A DNA stretch of 64,000 bases from Spartobacteria bacterium (GCA_003167555.1 PMSN01000009.1:186001-250000); one strand, 5' to 3'; shown: positions 17,568 to 26,924, counted from the stretch's first letter. Numbers and translations are program-made. Notes: generated from the sequence alone by a model not told the origin.

Positions 17568-18785
17568 ATGATTGCGGAGGCGCCGGTCAGACTGGAATTC
17601 GATACGATCGACGATGTCGTGCGCGACGTCGCGGCGGGGAAGCTCGTCATCGTGACCGACGACGCGGATCGCGAGAACGAAGGCGATCTGGTCATGGCGG
17701 CGGAAAAAGCGACGCCGAAAGCGATCAATTTCATGGCGATGCACGGCCGCGGTTTGATTTGTGTGCCGATTTCGAACGACCGCGCGGAGCAGCTCGGTTT
17801 GCAGCGCATGGTGGCGCAGAACCGCGAGATGTACAGCACGGATTTCACTGTCTCAGTCGATGCCGCTCGCGGGGTGACGACGGGCATCAGCACGCACGAT
17901 CGCGCGGCGACGATCCAAACCATCGCCAACCCGAAGTCGACTCCGGAGGATTTGGTCCAACCGGGACACGTGTTTCCATTGCGCGCGAAAGACGGCGGCG
18001 TGCTGCGTCGCGCCGGTCACACGGAAGCGGCCGTCGATCTCGCGCGCATGGCGGGACTACAGCCGGCCGGAGTTCTCTGCGAAATTTTGCACGACGACGG
18101 AACGATGGCGCGGCTGCCGGAGCTGATGGAATTCCGGAAGAAACACGGCCTGCGCATTTGCACCATCCAAAGCTTGATCGCTCATCGCCGCCTCAAAGAA
18201 AAACTCGTCGAAGCGGAGCAGGTCGTGAAGCTTCCGACTGATTACGGCGATTTCGACCTCCATCTCTACCGCTCGACGATCGATGGCGTCCACCATTTGG
18301 CGCTCGTAAAAGGCGAGATCTCGAAAACGCGTCCCACTCTTGTGCGCGTGCACAGCGAATGCCTGACCGGCGACGTTTTCGGATCGCGTCGCTGCGATTG
18401 CGGAAACCAACTTCACGCCGCGCTCCGCCAAATCGCCGAGGAAGGAAACGGCGTGCTGCTTTACATGAGACAAGAGGGTCGCGGGATCGGCCTGGCGGCG
18501 AAAATTCACGCTTACAAATTGCAGGAGGAAGGTCTCGACACCGTCGAGGCGAATGCGCGCCTCGGGTTTCCGACCGATCTGCGCGATTACGGACTCGGCG
18601 CGCAGATTCTTTTCGATCTCGGGGTGCGCCAGTTCCGCTTCCTGACAAATAATCCAAAGAAGGTTGTCGGTCTCGAGGGCTACGGAATTCAGATGGTCGA
18701 GCAAGTCCCGATCCGGAGCGAAGCGAACGTGCATAACGCGAAATACCTCGAGACGAAGAAGACGAAGATGGGCCATCTTCTTTGA
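17568..18785 (+). CDS. ribBA: Bifunctional 3,4-dihydroxy-2-butanone-4-phosphate synthase / GTP cyclohydrolase II
   Basis: 405 residues from the ATG at 17568; a GTG at 17541 is an alternative. N-terminal RibB domain: TDDADRENEGDLVMAA (acidic metal-binding loop), GISTHDRAATI, GHVFPLRAKDGGVLRRAGHT. C-terminal RibA domain: RVHSECLTGDVFGSRRCDCG with the three zinc cysteines, YMRQEGRGIGL and the RFLTNNPKKV stretch. Together they supply both precursors of riboflavin from ribulose-5-phosphate and GTP. ribH follows. No FMN riboswitch is visible upstream. Confidence 0.97.
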   Translation: MIAEAPVRLEFDTIDDVVRDVAAGKLVIVTDDADRENEGDLVMAAEKATPKAINFMAMHGRGLICVPISNDRAEQLGLQRMVAQNREMYSTDFTVSVDAARGVTTGISTHDRAATIQTIANPKSTPEDLVQPGHVFPLRAKDGGVLRRAGHTEAAVDLARMAGLQPAGVLCEILHDDGTMARLPELMEFRKKHGLRICTIQSLIAHRRLKEKLVEAEQVVKLPTDYGDFDLHLYRSTIDGVHHLALVKGEISKTRPTLVRVHSECLTGDVFGSRRCDCGNQLHAALRQIAEEGNGVLLYMRQEGRGIGLAAKIHAYKLQEEGLDTVEANARLGFPTDLRDYGLGAQILFDLGVRQFRFLTNNPKKVVGLEGYGIQMVEQVPIRSEANVHNAKYLETKKTKMGHLL

Positions 18786-18790
18786 CGCTT

Positions 18791-18858
18791 TGGTAGGGCG
18801 AGACTCCGTCGAGCCGCGAGATGGGAGACGATCGGCTCGACAGAGTCTCGCCCTACCA
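18791..18858. repeat. GTAG-headed inverted repeat between ribBA and ribH
   Basis: Arms 18791-18816 and 18833-18858 are reverse complements with one mismatch in 26 (outer ends TGGTAGGGCGAGACTC). It sits in the 85-bp gap between two genes of one pathway, so it is likely to be transcribed and to fold in the mRNA. Confidence 0.88.
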
Positions 18859-18870
18859 GCAGATTGTGAA

Positions 18871-19347
18871 ATGTCGAAGCTTGCCCCGCGCCGCCCCCGT
18901 TCGCTCAAAGACAAGCGCCGTTTCGCGATCGTGGCCAGTCTCTTCAACGGACAATATGTCGACGGGCTTGTCGCACACGCCTCCAAAGAATTGCGAGCGC
19001 TCTCGCCCGGCGCTGCGATCGCGCTCCATCGGGTGTCGGGCGCGTTCGAGATTCCGATCGTCGTGCGCGAAATCGCCGCGGGGAAAAAGGCGGACGCGAT
19101 TCTCGCGCTCGGCGTGATTCTCCAGGGCAAAACCAGCCATGCCCAAAATCTGGCCCGCTCCGTCACCGACGCGCTTCAGCGGATCGCGCTCGAACATGGC
19201 GTGCCCATCATCAACGCAGTCCTGAGCATGGAGACCGAAGCCCAGGCACGCGAGCGTTGTCTCGGCGCGAAAATCAATCGCGGCGTGGAGGCAGCGCGCG
19301 CCGCTGTCCAGATCGCCAAGGTCATGCGAGGTTTGCGCCGCAAATAA
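18871..19347 (+). CDS. ribH: 6,7-dimethyl-8-ribityllumazine synthase
   Basis: 158 residues from ATG 18871 (MSKLAPRRPRSLKDKRRFA), near the family's 155. Typical elements: FAIVASLFNGQYVDGL, SGAFEIPIVV, ALGVILQGKTSHAQNLAR with the catalytic His, and the C-terminal RCLGAKINRGVEAARAAV. The enzyme joins the RibB product with the pyrimidine from the RibA branch; it acts as an icosahedral or pentameric cage in the cytoplasm. A 68-bp palindromic repeat separates it from ribBA. nusB starts 5 bp downstream. Confidence 0.95.
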   Translation: MSKLAPRRPRSLKDKRRFAIVASLFNGQYVDGLVAHASKELRALSPGAAIALHRVSGAFEIPIVVREIAAGKKADAILALGVILQGKTSHAQNLARSVTDALQRIALEHGVPIINAVLSMETEAQARERCLGAKINRGVEAARAAVQIAKVMRGLRRK

Positions 19348-19352
19348 CTGTT

Positions 19353-19802
19353 ATGGGCAAGCGGCGAGTCGCCCGCCAGGCGGCGGTTCAATTTCATTTC
19401 TGGCGCGATCTTCACGGGGACGGCGCGCCCGAGCGGATGGAAGAATTCTGGGATTTTTGTCCGGCCACGCCCCGCGTGCGCGAGTTCGCCCAGCCGCTCA
19501 TCGACGGCATGGTCGCGCATCTGCCCGAAATCGATGACCGCATCCGGAAATATTGCGACAACTATGAATTCCATCGCATCTCCGCGGTGGACCGGAACGT
19601 TCTCCGCCTCGCGATCTTCGAAATGCTTTTTCGCGACGACATTCCGCCGGTGGTTTCCATTAACGAAGCGATCGAGCTGGCAAAAACGTTTGGCGGGCCG
19701 GACTCGGGACGTTTCGTGAATGGAATTCTCGATCGGGTGAAGGACGATCTCACTCGCCCGCTGCGCGAAGCGGCGCCACCGAAGAGCGAAGAAGCAACGT
19801 GA
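19353..19802 (+). CDS. nusB: Transcription antitermination factor NusB
   Basis: 149 residues from ATG 19353 (MGKRRVARQAAVQFHF). The all-helical NusB signature is clear: ISAVDRNVLRLAIFEMLF, IPPVVSINEAIELAKTFGGPDSGRFVNGILD. NusB with NusE binds boxA in rRNA leaders. ribH-nusB adjacency is widespread in bacteria, which supports both calls. Confidence 0.95.
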   Translation: MGKRRVARQAAVQFHFWRDLHGDGAPERMEEFWDFCPATPRVREFAQPLIDGMVAHLPEIDDRIRKYCDNYEFHRISAVDRNVLRLAIFEMLFRDDIPPVVSINEAIELAKTFGGPDSGRFVNGILDRVKDDLTRPLREAAPPKSEEAT

Positions 19803-19818
19803 CACGGCGGCCATCGTC

Positions 19819-19953
19819 CTTTGTCATTCTGAGCGGAGTTTCGCAGAAGCGAAACGCAGTCGAAGAACCCCGTGGAATACTTGGACGCGGAACAGGCAGG
19901 GGTTCGGTGCAAGTGACAATTCGGGGTTCCTCGACTTCGCTGAATGACAACAG
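19819..19953. repeat. Intergenic inverted repeat between nusB and ftsY
   Basis: The left side begins GTCATTCTGAGCGGAG and leads to GTCGAAGAACCCCG; the right side reads CGGGGTTCCTCGACTTCG then CTGAATGAC. The two sides are imperfect reverse complements and can fold into a long hairpin. Sequences of this GTCATTCTGAG type recur as dispersed noncoding repeats in several soil phyla. It may affect read-through from nusB into ftsY. Confidence 0.6.
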
Positions 19954-19974
19954 GACGCGTGGCATGACAACCCA

Positions 19975-20823
19975 ATGAATTTCCTCAAATCGCTCGTCCA
20001 AAAATTCACCGGCAAACCAGTCGACTGGGATGAGCTCGAGGAATCGCTCATCCGCGCGGACCTTGGCGTGCCGATGACGTTGCGAATCATCAAGTCGCTC
20101 CAGGAACGCGCGCAAAGATCCACCATCACGGCCGCCGACATCGCGGAAGTCGCGCGCGAAGAGATCGGCCGCATCCTTCCCATCGCCCCGCTTCCCATCA
20201 GGCCGCTGCCGGCGAAACCAAAAGTCCTTTTGATCGTGGGCGTGAACGGAACCGGCAAGACGACGTCGACCGCGAAGCTCGCGTATTTTTTCAAGCGCAA
20301 CCGGCACAGCGTGCTGCTCGCGGCCGCGGATACATTTCGCGCGGCGGCGATCGAGCAGCTTGGAATCTGGGCCGAACGACTCGGGGTGGAGATGATCCGC
20401 GGTCAATACAACGCCGACCCGGCCGCGCTCTGCTATGAGGCTTATGAGGCGGCGGACCGGAAGAAAATCGAGTTTCTTATTTGCGACACCGCCGGGCGCC
20501 TCCACACGAAGAGCAATTTGATGGCGGAACTTGGCAAGGTGAAACGCAGTCTCGCGAAACAGGATGCGAAGGCGCCGCACGAAACGCTTCTCGTCGTGGA
20601 CGCGACCACCGGCAGCAACGCGCTGGCGCAAGCGCGCGAGTTTCATCAATCGGTCGGACTGACCGGATTGATCGTGACGAAGCTCGATGGCAGCGGCAAA
20701 GGCGGCATCGTCATCGCGATCCAGGATGAGCTGGGAATTCCGACGCGCTTCGTCGGAACCGGCGAAAAACTTGAAGACCTCGCGCTCTTCGACGGCTCGG
20801 CGTTCATCGAGCAAATGGTTTAG
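19975..20823 (+). CDS. ftsY: Signal recognition particle receptor FtsY
   Basis: 282 residues, i.e. the NG domain without the long acidic A domain of E. coli FtsY. SRP-GTPase motifs: GVNGTGKTTSTAKLA (P-loop), AADTFRAAAIEQL, CDTAGRLHTKSNLM, TKLDGSGKGG, and GTGEKLEDL at the end. It docks ribosome-SRP complexes at the inner membrane for co-translational insertion. The short N domain (MNFLKSLVQKFTG) suggests membrane attachment by an amphipathic helix. Confidence 0.96.
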   Translation: MNFLKSLVQKFTGKPVDWDELEESLIRADLGVPMTLRIIKSLQERAQRSTITAADIAEVAREEIGRILPIAPLPIRPLPAKPKVLLIVGVNGTGKTTSTAKLAYFFKRNRHSVLLAAADTFRAAAIEQLGIWAERLGVEMIRGQYNADPAALCYEAYEAADRKKIEFLICDTAGRLHTKSNLMAELGKVKRSLAKQDAKAPHETLLVVDATTGSNALAQAREFHQSVGLTGLIVTKLDGSGKGGIVIAIQDELGIPTRFVGTGEKLEDLALFDGSAFIEQMV

Positions 20824-20829
20824 CGAACT

Positions 20830-21801
20830 TCACTCGATAAAGATTTTCCTGGCGTGACGCCGAACGTGTCGGCCGCGAGGCAGATTCGTCTTCGCAATTT
20901 TTGTTTCAGGTTCGAGCAACGCCCGGACGCGCTCGATCAAATCAAAATCGAGATTCTCGACGCCGCGCGCTTGCAGCCATCGGTGGATGGCGCGGCGTTG
21001 CAACGCGCGCGGCTGCGAACGCAGTTTGCCCACGTCGAGCTGCTCAGCCGTGGATTGGTTGGGATCGACCATTCCCTGAAGCCATTCTGCTTCATCAGCC
21101 GCGATTGTCGCCGCACGCCAGATAGTCGCGCGCACCTTCCGGCCGAGTTGCTTTTCGATGTAAGGGAGAATCCGGCGTCGCAGACGATTGCGGACCGGGC
21201 CGAGGCTTTCGTTTGTCGCATCGTCTCGAAACTCAATCCGGTGCGCTTTGATGTAGCGATCGATTTCTTCGCGCCAGACGCCGAGGAGCGGCCGCACAAT
21301 TGTCAGTTCGGTTCCAGATACGCGACGTGAAGCGATCTCGCGCATTCCGGCGAGACCGGTCGGTCCCGCGCCGCGAAACAGGTTCATGAGAAATGTTTCG
21401 ACAAGATCATCCGCGTGATGCGCGAGGAAAAGCATATGGCATCGGCGCCGCCGCGCGGCGCGCGCAAAAAATTCGTAGCGCGCTGTCCGGCCCGCGGTCT
21501 CAATCGATTGTCTGGTCTCCCGAGCGAGTGCGGTGACATCTGTCCGGCCAAGCTCGAATTCACAGTCAAGTTTCGCGGCCAGACGGCCGACAAATTTCGC
21601 GTCGGCGTTACTCGCTCGCCCGCGCAATTGATGATCGAGATGGCAAACGATAAGCCGGCGATAATCACGCTGCGCGAGGTGATGCAGCAGCGCGACGGAA
21701 TCGCGCCCGCCGGAGACGCCGACCAGATAACGTTGATCGGTGGAAAAATTTTGCAGTGCCTTCGCCTCGAAGCCGACAGAGCATTTGGAATCTTTCCGCA
21801 T
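20830..21801 (-). CDS. tilS: tRNA(Ile)-lysidine synthase
   Basis: 323 residues from MRKDSKCSVGFEA. The frame is open further upstream, but that part is encoded by a palindromic repeat, so the inner start is chosen. The PP-loop motif SGGRDSVALLHHL is present. Family features HLDHQLRG, FLAHHADDLVETFLMNLFRG and the PLLGVWREEI stretch follow. TilS converts the wobble C34 of tRNA-Ile(CAU) to lysidine and is essential in nearly all bacteria. The C-terminal domain is shorter than in E. coli. Divergent from the TetR gene. Confidence 0.93.
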   Translation of the reverse strand: MRKDSKCSVGFEAKALQNFSTDQRYLVGVSGGRDSVALLHHLAQRDYRRLIVCHLDHQLRGRASNADAKFVGRLAAKLDCEFELGRTDVTALARETRQSIETAGRTARYEFFARAARRRRCHMLFLAHHADDLVETFLMNLFRGAGPTGLAGMREIASRRVSGTELTIVRPLLGVWREEIDRYIKAHRIEFRDDATNESLGPVRNRLRRRILPYIEKQLGRKVRATIWRAATIAADEAEWLQGMVDPNQSTAEQLDVGKLRSQPRALQRRAIHRWLQARGVENLDFDLIERVRALLEPETKIAKTNLPRGRHVRRHARKIFIE

Positions 21802-21802
21802 A

Positions 21803-21862
21803 GCGCAGCGCAAGCTTCCAACTTGCGGCCGAACAAAGCAACGCAAGCTGGAAGCTCGCGCC
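21803..21862. repeat. Palindromic repeat abutting tilS
   Basis: Left arm around 21808-21827 (CGCAAGCTTCCAACTTGCG) and right arm around 21842-21860 are near reverse complements. The sequence is of the same class as the repeat at 29967-30025 inside the ABC-F gene. The heads are degenerate copies of GTAG. It extends the tilS open frame upstream by about 30 codons without being likely tilS coding sequence. Confidence 0.65.
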
Positions 21863-21876
21863 ACCTTCCATTTGAC

Positions 21877-21898
21877 AATGAATGAACGTTCATTCATT
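21877..21898. promoter_or_regulatory. 22-bp perfect palindrome, probable TetR-family operator
   Basis: The half site AATGAATGAAC is followed directly by its exact reverse complement. TTGACA at 21872-21877 just precedes it and serves as a good -35, so the palindrome would occupy the spacer/-10 region, as expected for a repressor site. It lies 11 bp before the TetR start and between tilS and the pump operon. Confidence 0.75.
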
Positions 21899-21909
21899 AG
21901 TGCAGACTG

Positions 21910-22536
21910 ATGTCCGCCAACCCGTTAGACTCCCCGCCCGATCGCCGTACGCAAATCCTCCGCGCCTCGATGATTTGCTTCGCAAAGCGCGGCTTCCATC
22001 AGGCCAGCATGCACGACATCAGCGCCGAGGCTGGGATCAGCGTCGGGCTCATCTATCGATACTTCGAGAACAAGGACGCCGTCATTTCCGCGATGGCGGA
22101 CGAGCACAAGCGCGAAATCCACGACGTGCTCGAACGCGCGCGGCTCGCGCCGACCCTGCTCGAAGCATTCGAGATCATTTTTACTTGGGACTGCTCCGAG
22201 AACTCGCCGCAAATCGTCTCGGCTTTCGTGGTCGATCTTTTCGCGGAGGCCGGACGCAATCCGCGCGTGGCCGATCTCGTGCGCGATGTGGCCCGAACCG
22301 CCATGGAAGGCGTGACTGATCTGATCGCGCGTTCGCCCGAAGCGACCAATCTGCCTTACGATCTTCAGCCGTGTGAGATCACCGAAATGATTTTCGCCGT
22401 GAATGACGGAATCCTGATGCGCGACGTGCTCACGCCGAATCGGACCAGTGCGGAACGCCGCGAACGCCAGACACAATTCGCGCGCAATCTTTGGCGGCTC
22501 CTCTTCAGCGCGAAACCGGAGCCAGCGTTAGCTTGA
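21910..22536 (+). CDS. TetR-family transcriptional regulator of the RND pump operon
   Basis: 208 residues. The N-terminal helix-turn-helix is classical: RRTQILRASMICFAKRGFHQASMHDISAEAGISVGLIYRYFENKDAVI (given here only as the span 12-59). The C-terminal ligand/dimer domain is divergent as usual. The gene starts 11 bp after a perfect palindrome, implying autoregulation, and ends 7 bp before the adaptor gene, so it probably represses the whole three-gene unit until an inducer binds. Confidence 0.9.
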   Translation: MSANPLDSPPDRRTQILRASMICFAKRGFHQASMHDISAEAGISVGLIYRYFENKDAVISAMADEHKREIHDVLERARLAPTLLEAFEIIFTWDCSENSPQIVSAFVVDLFAEAGRNPRVADLVRDVARTAMEGVTDLIARSPEATNLPYDLQPCEITEMIFAVNDGILMRDVLTPNRTSAERRERQTQFARNLWRLLFSAKPEPALA

Positions 22537-22543
22537 ACCCAGA

Positions 22544-23692
22544 ATGAAACCAAAAGCATCCAGAGGTTCCTGCGGTCCGATCTTTTTCGCGATCCTCGGA
22601 TTGGGCCTCATCGTTCTCATCATCGGCGGGGTGAAGTTTCTCCAAATCCGCAAGATGATGTCAATGAAACCACCGATGCCGGTGGAAACCGTCAGCAGCG
22701 CAGTCGTGAAAGAAGTCGATTGGGCGCCGATTCTTTCTTCCGTCGGGTCAATTTCGCCGGTGCAGGGCGCGACAGTGGCGACCGAACTCGGCGGGACAGT
22801 GACCGAGATTGGATTTGAGAATGGCGCGCTCGCGAAGAAAGGCGATCTCCTCATCAAGCTCGACGCTTCTTCGGAAGAAGCGCAATTGCGTTCGGCGGAC
22901 GCGGACGCCGAGCTGGCCAAAGCCGACGTCGAGCGCTCGCGCGATCTCGCCACACGCAAGGTGATTTCGAAAGCCGAGCTGGATACCGCCGAGGCGAAAG
23001 CCGCGCAGAAAGTGGCGGGAGCCGACAACATGCGCGCGATGATTTCCAAGAAAGAAATACGCGCGCCCTTCGATGGGCAGCTCGGGATTCGCCAGGTCAA
23101 CATCGGACAGATGATCAACTCCGGTCAGCAGGTCGTGCAGATCCAGGCGCTCGATTCGGTCTACGTCGATTTCGCTTTGCCCCAGCAACGGATTGCGCAG
23201 CTCAAGCCCGGACTCGACGTGCACGTGACGACCGACGCTATCGCGGAACGCCAGTTCAACGGCAAATTGACGGCGATCAATCCCGCGATCGATGTCGTGA
23301 CGCGCAATGTGACTTTGCAGGCGATCCTGGAGAACAAGGATCACGCGCTGCGCCCGGGGATGTTCGCGAAAGTGGAAGTGGTCCTGCCGGAGCAGCACAG
23401 CGCGCTCATCATTCCCGGGAGCGCGGTTTCCTATGCGCCCTACGGCGATTCGGTTTTCGTGATCGAGAAAAAGAAGGACGAAAAAACCGGACAGGAAACG
23501 CAGACGATCCGGCAACAATTTGTGCGGATCGGCGAAGCACGCGGCGATTTTGTTTCGGTCACGACCGGGTTGAAGGCGGGACAAATCATCGTCGGGACTG
23601 GCGTGTTTAAGTTGCGCAACGGAATGGCGGTCACGATCAACAACGATCTCGCGCCAAAGTTGCAGGAAAATCCCAAGCCGGCGGATACATGA
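22544..23692 (+). CDS. RND efflux periplasmic adaptor (membrane fusion protein)
   Basis: 382 residues. A hydrophobic anchor (IFFAILGLGLIVLIIGGV) lies at residues 13-30. The lipoyl/barrel-sandwich halves are VATELGGTVTEIGFENGALAKKGDLLIKLD and KKEIRAPFDGQLGIRQVNIGQM (spans about 80-110 and 165-190), with an alpha-hairpin between them. Beta-barrel and membrane-proximal domains follow (LRPGMFAKVEVVLP). It links the inner-membrane pump encoded 7 bp downstream to an outer-membrane channel, which is not encoded here. Confidence 0.93.
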   Translation: MKPKASRGSCGPIFFAILGLGLIVLIIGGVKFLQIRKMMSMKPPMPVETVSSAVVKEVDWAPILSSVGSISPVQGATVATELGGTVTEIGFENGALAKKGDLLIKLDASSEEAQLRSADADAELAKADVERSRDLATRKVISKAELDTAEAKAAQKVAGADNMRAMISKKEIRAPFDGQLGIRQVNIGQMINSGQQVVQIQALDSVYVDFALPQQRIAQLKPGLDVHVTTDAIAERQFNGKLTAINPAIDVVTRNVTLQAILENKDHALRPGMFAKVEVVLPEQHSALIIPGSAVSYAPYGDSVFVIEKKKDEKTGQETQTIRQQFVRIGEARGDFVSVTTGLKAGQIIVGTGVFKLRNGMAVTINNDLAPKLQENPKPADT

Positions 23693-23699
23693 TGGTGAA

Positions 23700-26600
23700 A
23701 TGAAATCGTTCACAGACCTTTTCATCCGCCGTCCGGTCCTGGCGCTCGTCGTCAGCTTCGTGATTCTCATCGCGGGATCGAAAGCGCTTCTTCCGATTCT
23801 GTTTCCGTCGATGGCCGGAGTCGGCGGCCTCAACGTGCGCCAGTATCCGCGGAGCGACATCGCCGCGATCACCGTCTCGACGGTGTATGTCGGCGCGGAC
23901 GCAGAACTCGTGCGCGGATTCATCACGACGCCACTCGAGCGCGCCGTCGCCGCGGCCGACGGCATCGATTACATCCAATCGCAGAGCAAACAAAGCTTAT
24001 CGACGATCACTGCGCGTCTGAAACTGAATTACGATGCGAACAAGGCGCTCTCCGACATCAGTTCGAAGGTGGACGCGATCCGGCGCGACCTGCCGCCGGA
24101 ATCGGAAATCCCGGTCATCGCCATTCAAGCAGCGGACTCGCAGTTCGCTTCTGCGTATTTGAGTTTTACCTCGGAGATTCTTCAGCCTAACGAGGTCACC
24201 GATTATCTCGTGCGTCTCGTGCAGCCGCGGCTGACGGCAATCGGCGGTGTGCAGAAAGCCGACATCCTCGGCGGCCGCACCTTTGCCATGCGCATCTGGA
24301 TGAAGCCAGACCAGATGGCGGCGTTGAATGTGAGTCCGGCGCAAGTGCGCAGCGCGCTGGCCCGAAACAATTATCTCTCCGCGGTCGGCAGCACGAAAGG
24401 TTCGCTGCTTCAGGTTAACCTGACCGCGAATACGGATTTGCACACGGTGGAGGATTTCAAAAAGCTCGTGGTGCGCGAAGACAAAGGAACGCTGATCCGG
24501 ATCGTCGACATCGCAGACGTCGAACTCGGCGCGGAAGATTACAACACCGAGGTGCGGTTTACCGGCAAGAAAGCCGTCTTCATGGGCATCTGGGTTTTGC
24601 CGAACGCGAACTCCGTGGACGTGATCAAGCGCGTGCGCACGGAGATGGATCAGATCAGAAAAGAACTGCCCAGCGGCATGACGGGCGAGATCGCCTACGA
24701 CGCTACCGCCTACATCAACGATGCCATCAGCGAAGTGGTGAAGACGTTGATCGACACGCTCCTCATCGTGATGCTGGTAATCTTTTTGTTCCTCGGATCT
24801 TTCCGCTCCGTCGTGATCCCGGTCGTGGCAATTCCGATTTCGCTCATCGGCGCGCTGTTTGTCATGCAGGTGTTTGGCTTTTCGCTGAACCTGCTCACGC
24901 TCCTTGCCATCGTGCTTTCAGTCGGATTGGTGGTCGATGACGCGATCGTGGTCGTGGAAAATGTCGAGCGCCACATGCGCGAAGGCATGTCGCGCATGAA
25001 CGCCGCGCTCCAAGGCGCGCGCGAACTCATCGGCCCGATCATCGCGATGACCATCACGCTCGCCGCGGTCTACACGCCGATCGCGCTGCAAGGCGGTTTG
25101 ACCGGCGCGCTCTTCCGCGAGTTTGCGCTCACGCTCGCCGGCGCCGTTTTCATTTCCGGCGTGGTAGCACTCACGCTTTCCCCCATGATGTCGGCGTATT
25201 TGCTGCGCACCGGACATTCCGAGAAAGGATTCAGCGGAATCGTCAACCGCACCTTCGATCGGTTCCGCGATTGGTACGGCAGCCATCTCGATCGCACCTT
25301 GAACGCACGCGGCGCCGTCTATGCCCTCTGGGGCGGTATCACATTTCTCGCTATCATCATGTTCCTGCTCATGCCGATGTTCGCGTCGAAGGAACTGGCG
25401 CCGACCGAAGACCAGGGCGTCATCTTTGGAATCATAACGGCGCCGGCGAACGCGACGATCGACGACACCATTCGTTACGCCGACGCCGCCGGAAAAGTTT
25501 TCACCAGCATTCCCGACACGCGCTTCACCTTTCAGCTCACGTTTCCCGATAGCGGCTTCGGCGGCATGGTGCTCAAGCCTTGGGGCGAGCGCAAGACGCC
25601 GACCGAGGCTTACCTGCCGCAAGTGCAGATGAAACTCGGCGCCATTCCCGGGATTCGAATGTTTCCTGTAATGCCGTCGGCGCTTCCCGGCGGCGATAGT
25701 TTTCCGGTGAGCTTCATCATCGCTTCCACCGCCGATCCCGAACGCATCCTGGAATTCGCCACCCAACTTCAGATGAAAGCGATGCAGGCCGGCATGTTCC
25801 GGTTTTCGGACATCGACACAAAGATCGACCAGCCGCAATCCGAGATCGTCTTCGATCACGACAAGGCCGCGGCGATGGGCCTCGATATGCAACAGGTCGG
25901 CGCGGACCTTTCCGCCAGCATCGGCGGCAACTTCGTCAATCGTTTCAACATCGCGGGCCGCAGTTACAAGGTCATTCCGCAGATCAAGCGCACCGACCGT
26001 TTGAATCCCGAGCAATTGGAAAACATTTACGTTACCGGTCCGAACAATCAGCTCGTGCCGTTGAGCACGGTCGCGACGATCCGGCACCATACCGTGGCGC
26101 GTTCGCTCAACCGCATGCAGCAGCTCAACGCCGTCGCCATCAACGGCGTGCCGACGCGCTCGCTCGATGCCGCGCTGAAATTCCTCGAAGACGAGGCGCG
26201 CAAGATTTTGCCGAAGGGCTACGTGCTCGATTACACGGGCGAATCGCGCCAACTCCGGACCGAGGGCGACAAGTTCACGCCGGCCTTCGCTCTCGCCGTC
26301 CTCCTGATCTTTTTGGTTCTCGCGGCTCAGTTCAACAGCTTCCGCGATCCGTTCATCATTCTGCTCGGCTCGGTGCCGCTGGCGCTTTTCGGCGCGGTGA
26401 TCTTCATGTTCCTCAAGATGCCGTTTGGAACATTCTTCACGAACGGTTGGACGACCTCTTTCAACATCTACTCGCAGGTGGGTCTAGTGACGCTGGTCGG
26501 CTTGATCTCGAAAAACGGAATTCTCATCGTGCAGTTCGCGAACGAGCAGCAACGCCAGGGTTTGAGTAAGCTCGAAGCAGTCGCGCACGCAGCGCGCCTC

Positions 26601-26918
26601 CGCTTGCGCCCGATCATGATGACGAGCGCCGCGACGGTCGCCGGTCACTTTCCGCTGACGCTGGTGAGCGGCGCCGGCGCGGCCGCGCGAAACTCGATCG
26701 GCCTGGTGCTCGTGGGCGGGATGACCATTGGAACCGTCTTCACGCTCTTCATCGTGCCATCGCTCTACATGTTGATCGCGAAGGAACACCACGAAGGCCG
26801 CGAAGATGAAGCCGATGCCGAATTGGAATCGGATCTCGCCCCTGAGCCTTCGCACACTCATGAACTTCCGGAGCCGGCCCTGGCGCGGGAGGGCGATGTC
26901 CGCTGGAATCCGGCGTGA
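23700..26918 (+). CDS. RND-family multidrug efflux permease
   Basis: 1072 residues, the size of AcrB/MexB/MdtBC proteins. It starts FTDLFIRRPVLALVVSF. TM4 carries the proton-relay VGLVVDDAIVVVENVERHM, and the second half has GLISKNGILIVQFANE and RLRPIMMTSAA. Two large periplasmic loops and twelve transmembrane segments are inferred. An acidic tail of about 35 residues extends beyond TM12. It is a proton-driven exporter of drugs or other amphiphiles; no TolC homologue is adjacent, so it must share one encoded elsewhere. Regulated by the upstream TetR-type gene. Confidence 0.95.
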   Translation: MKSFTDLFIRRPVLALVVSFVILIAGSKALLPILFPSMAGVGGLNVRQYPRSDIAAITVSTVYVGADAELVRGFITTPLERAVAAADGIDYIQSQSKQSLSTITARLKLNYDANKALSDISSKVDAIRRDLPPESEIPVIAIQAADSQFASAYLSFTSEILQPNEVTDYLVRLVQPRLTAIGGVQKADILGGRTFAMRIWMKPDQMAALNVSPAQVRSALARNNYLSAVGSTKGSLLQVNLTANTDLHTVEDFKKLVVREDKGTLIRIVDIADVELGAEDYNTEVRFTGKKAVFMGIWVLPNANSVDVIKRVRTEMDQIRKELPSGMTGEIAYDATAYINDAISEVVKTLIDTLLIVMLVIFLFLGSFRSVVIPVVAIPISLIGALFVMQVFGFSLNLLTLLAIVLSVGLVVDDAIVVVENVERHMREGMSRMNAALQGARELIGPIIAMTITLAAVYTPIALQGGLTGALFREFALTLAGAVFISGVVALTLSPMMSAYLLRTGHSEKGFSGIVNRTFDRFRDWYGSHLDRTLNARGAVYALWGGITFLAIIMFLLMPMFASKELAPTEDQGVIFGIITAPANATIDDTIRYADAAGKVFTSIPDTRFTFQLTFPDSGFGGMVLKPWGERKTPTEAYLPQVQMKLGAIPGIRMFPVMPSALPGGDSFPVSFIIASTADPERILEFATQLQMKAMQAGMFRFSDIDTKIDQPQSEIVFDHDKAAAMGLDMQQVGADLSASIGGNFVNRFNIAGRSYKVIPQIKRTDRLNPEQLENIYVTGPNNQLVPLSTVATIRHHTVARSLNRMQQLNAVAINGVPTRSLDAALKFLEDEARKILPKGYVLDYTGESRQLRTEGDKFTPAFALAVLLIFLVLAAQFNSFRDPFIILLGSVPLALFGAVIFMFLKMPFGTFFTNGWTTSFNIYSQVGLVTLVGLISKNGILIVQFANEQQRQGLSKLEAVAHAARLRLRPIMMTSAATVAGHFPLTLVSGAGAAARNSIGLVLVGGMTIGTVFTLFIVPSLYMLIAKEHHEGREDEADAELESDLAPEPSHTHELPEPALAREGDVRWNPA

Positions 26919-26924
26919 CGGAGC

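Noticed and set aside
22974-23692. TolC-type outer-membrane channel expected with the RND pump
   Set aside because: No frame in the neighbourhood shows the family; the pump must use a channel encoded elsewhere.
24918-26252. 444-codon minus-strand frame within the RND permease gene
   Set aside because: The plus strand encodes an unmistakable 1072-residue RND permease.
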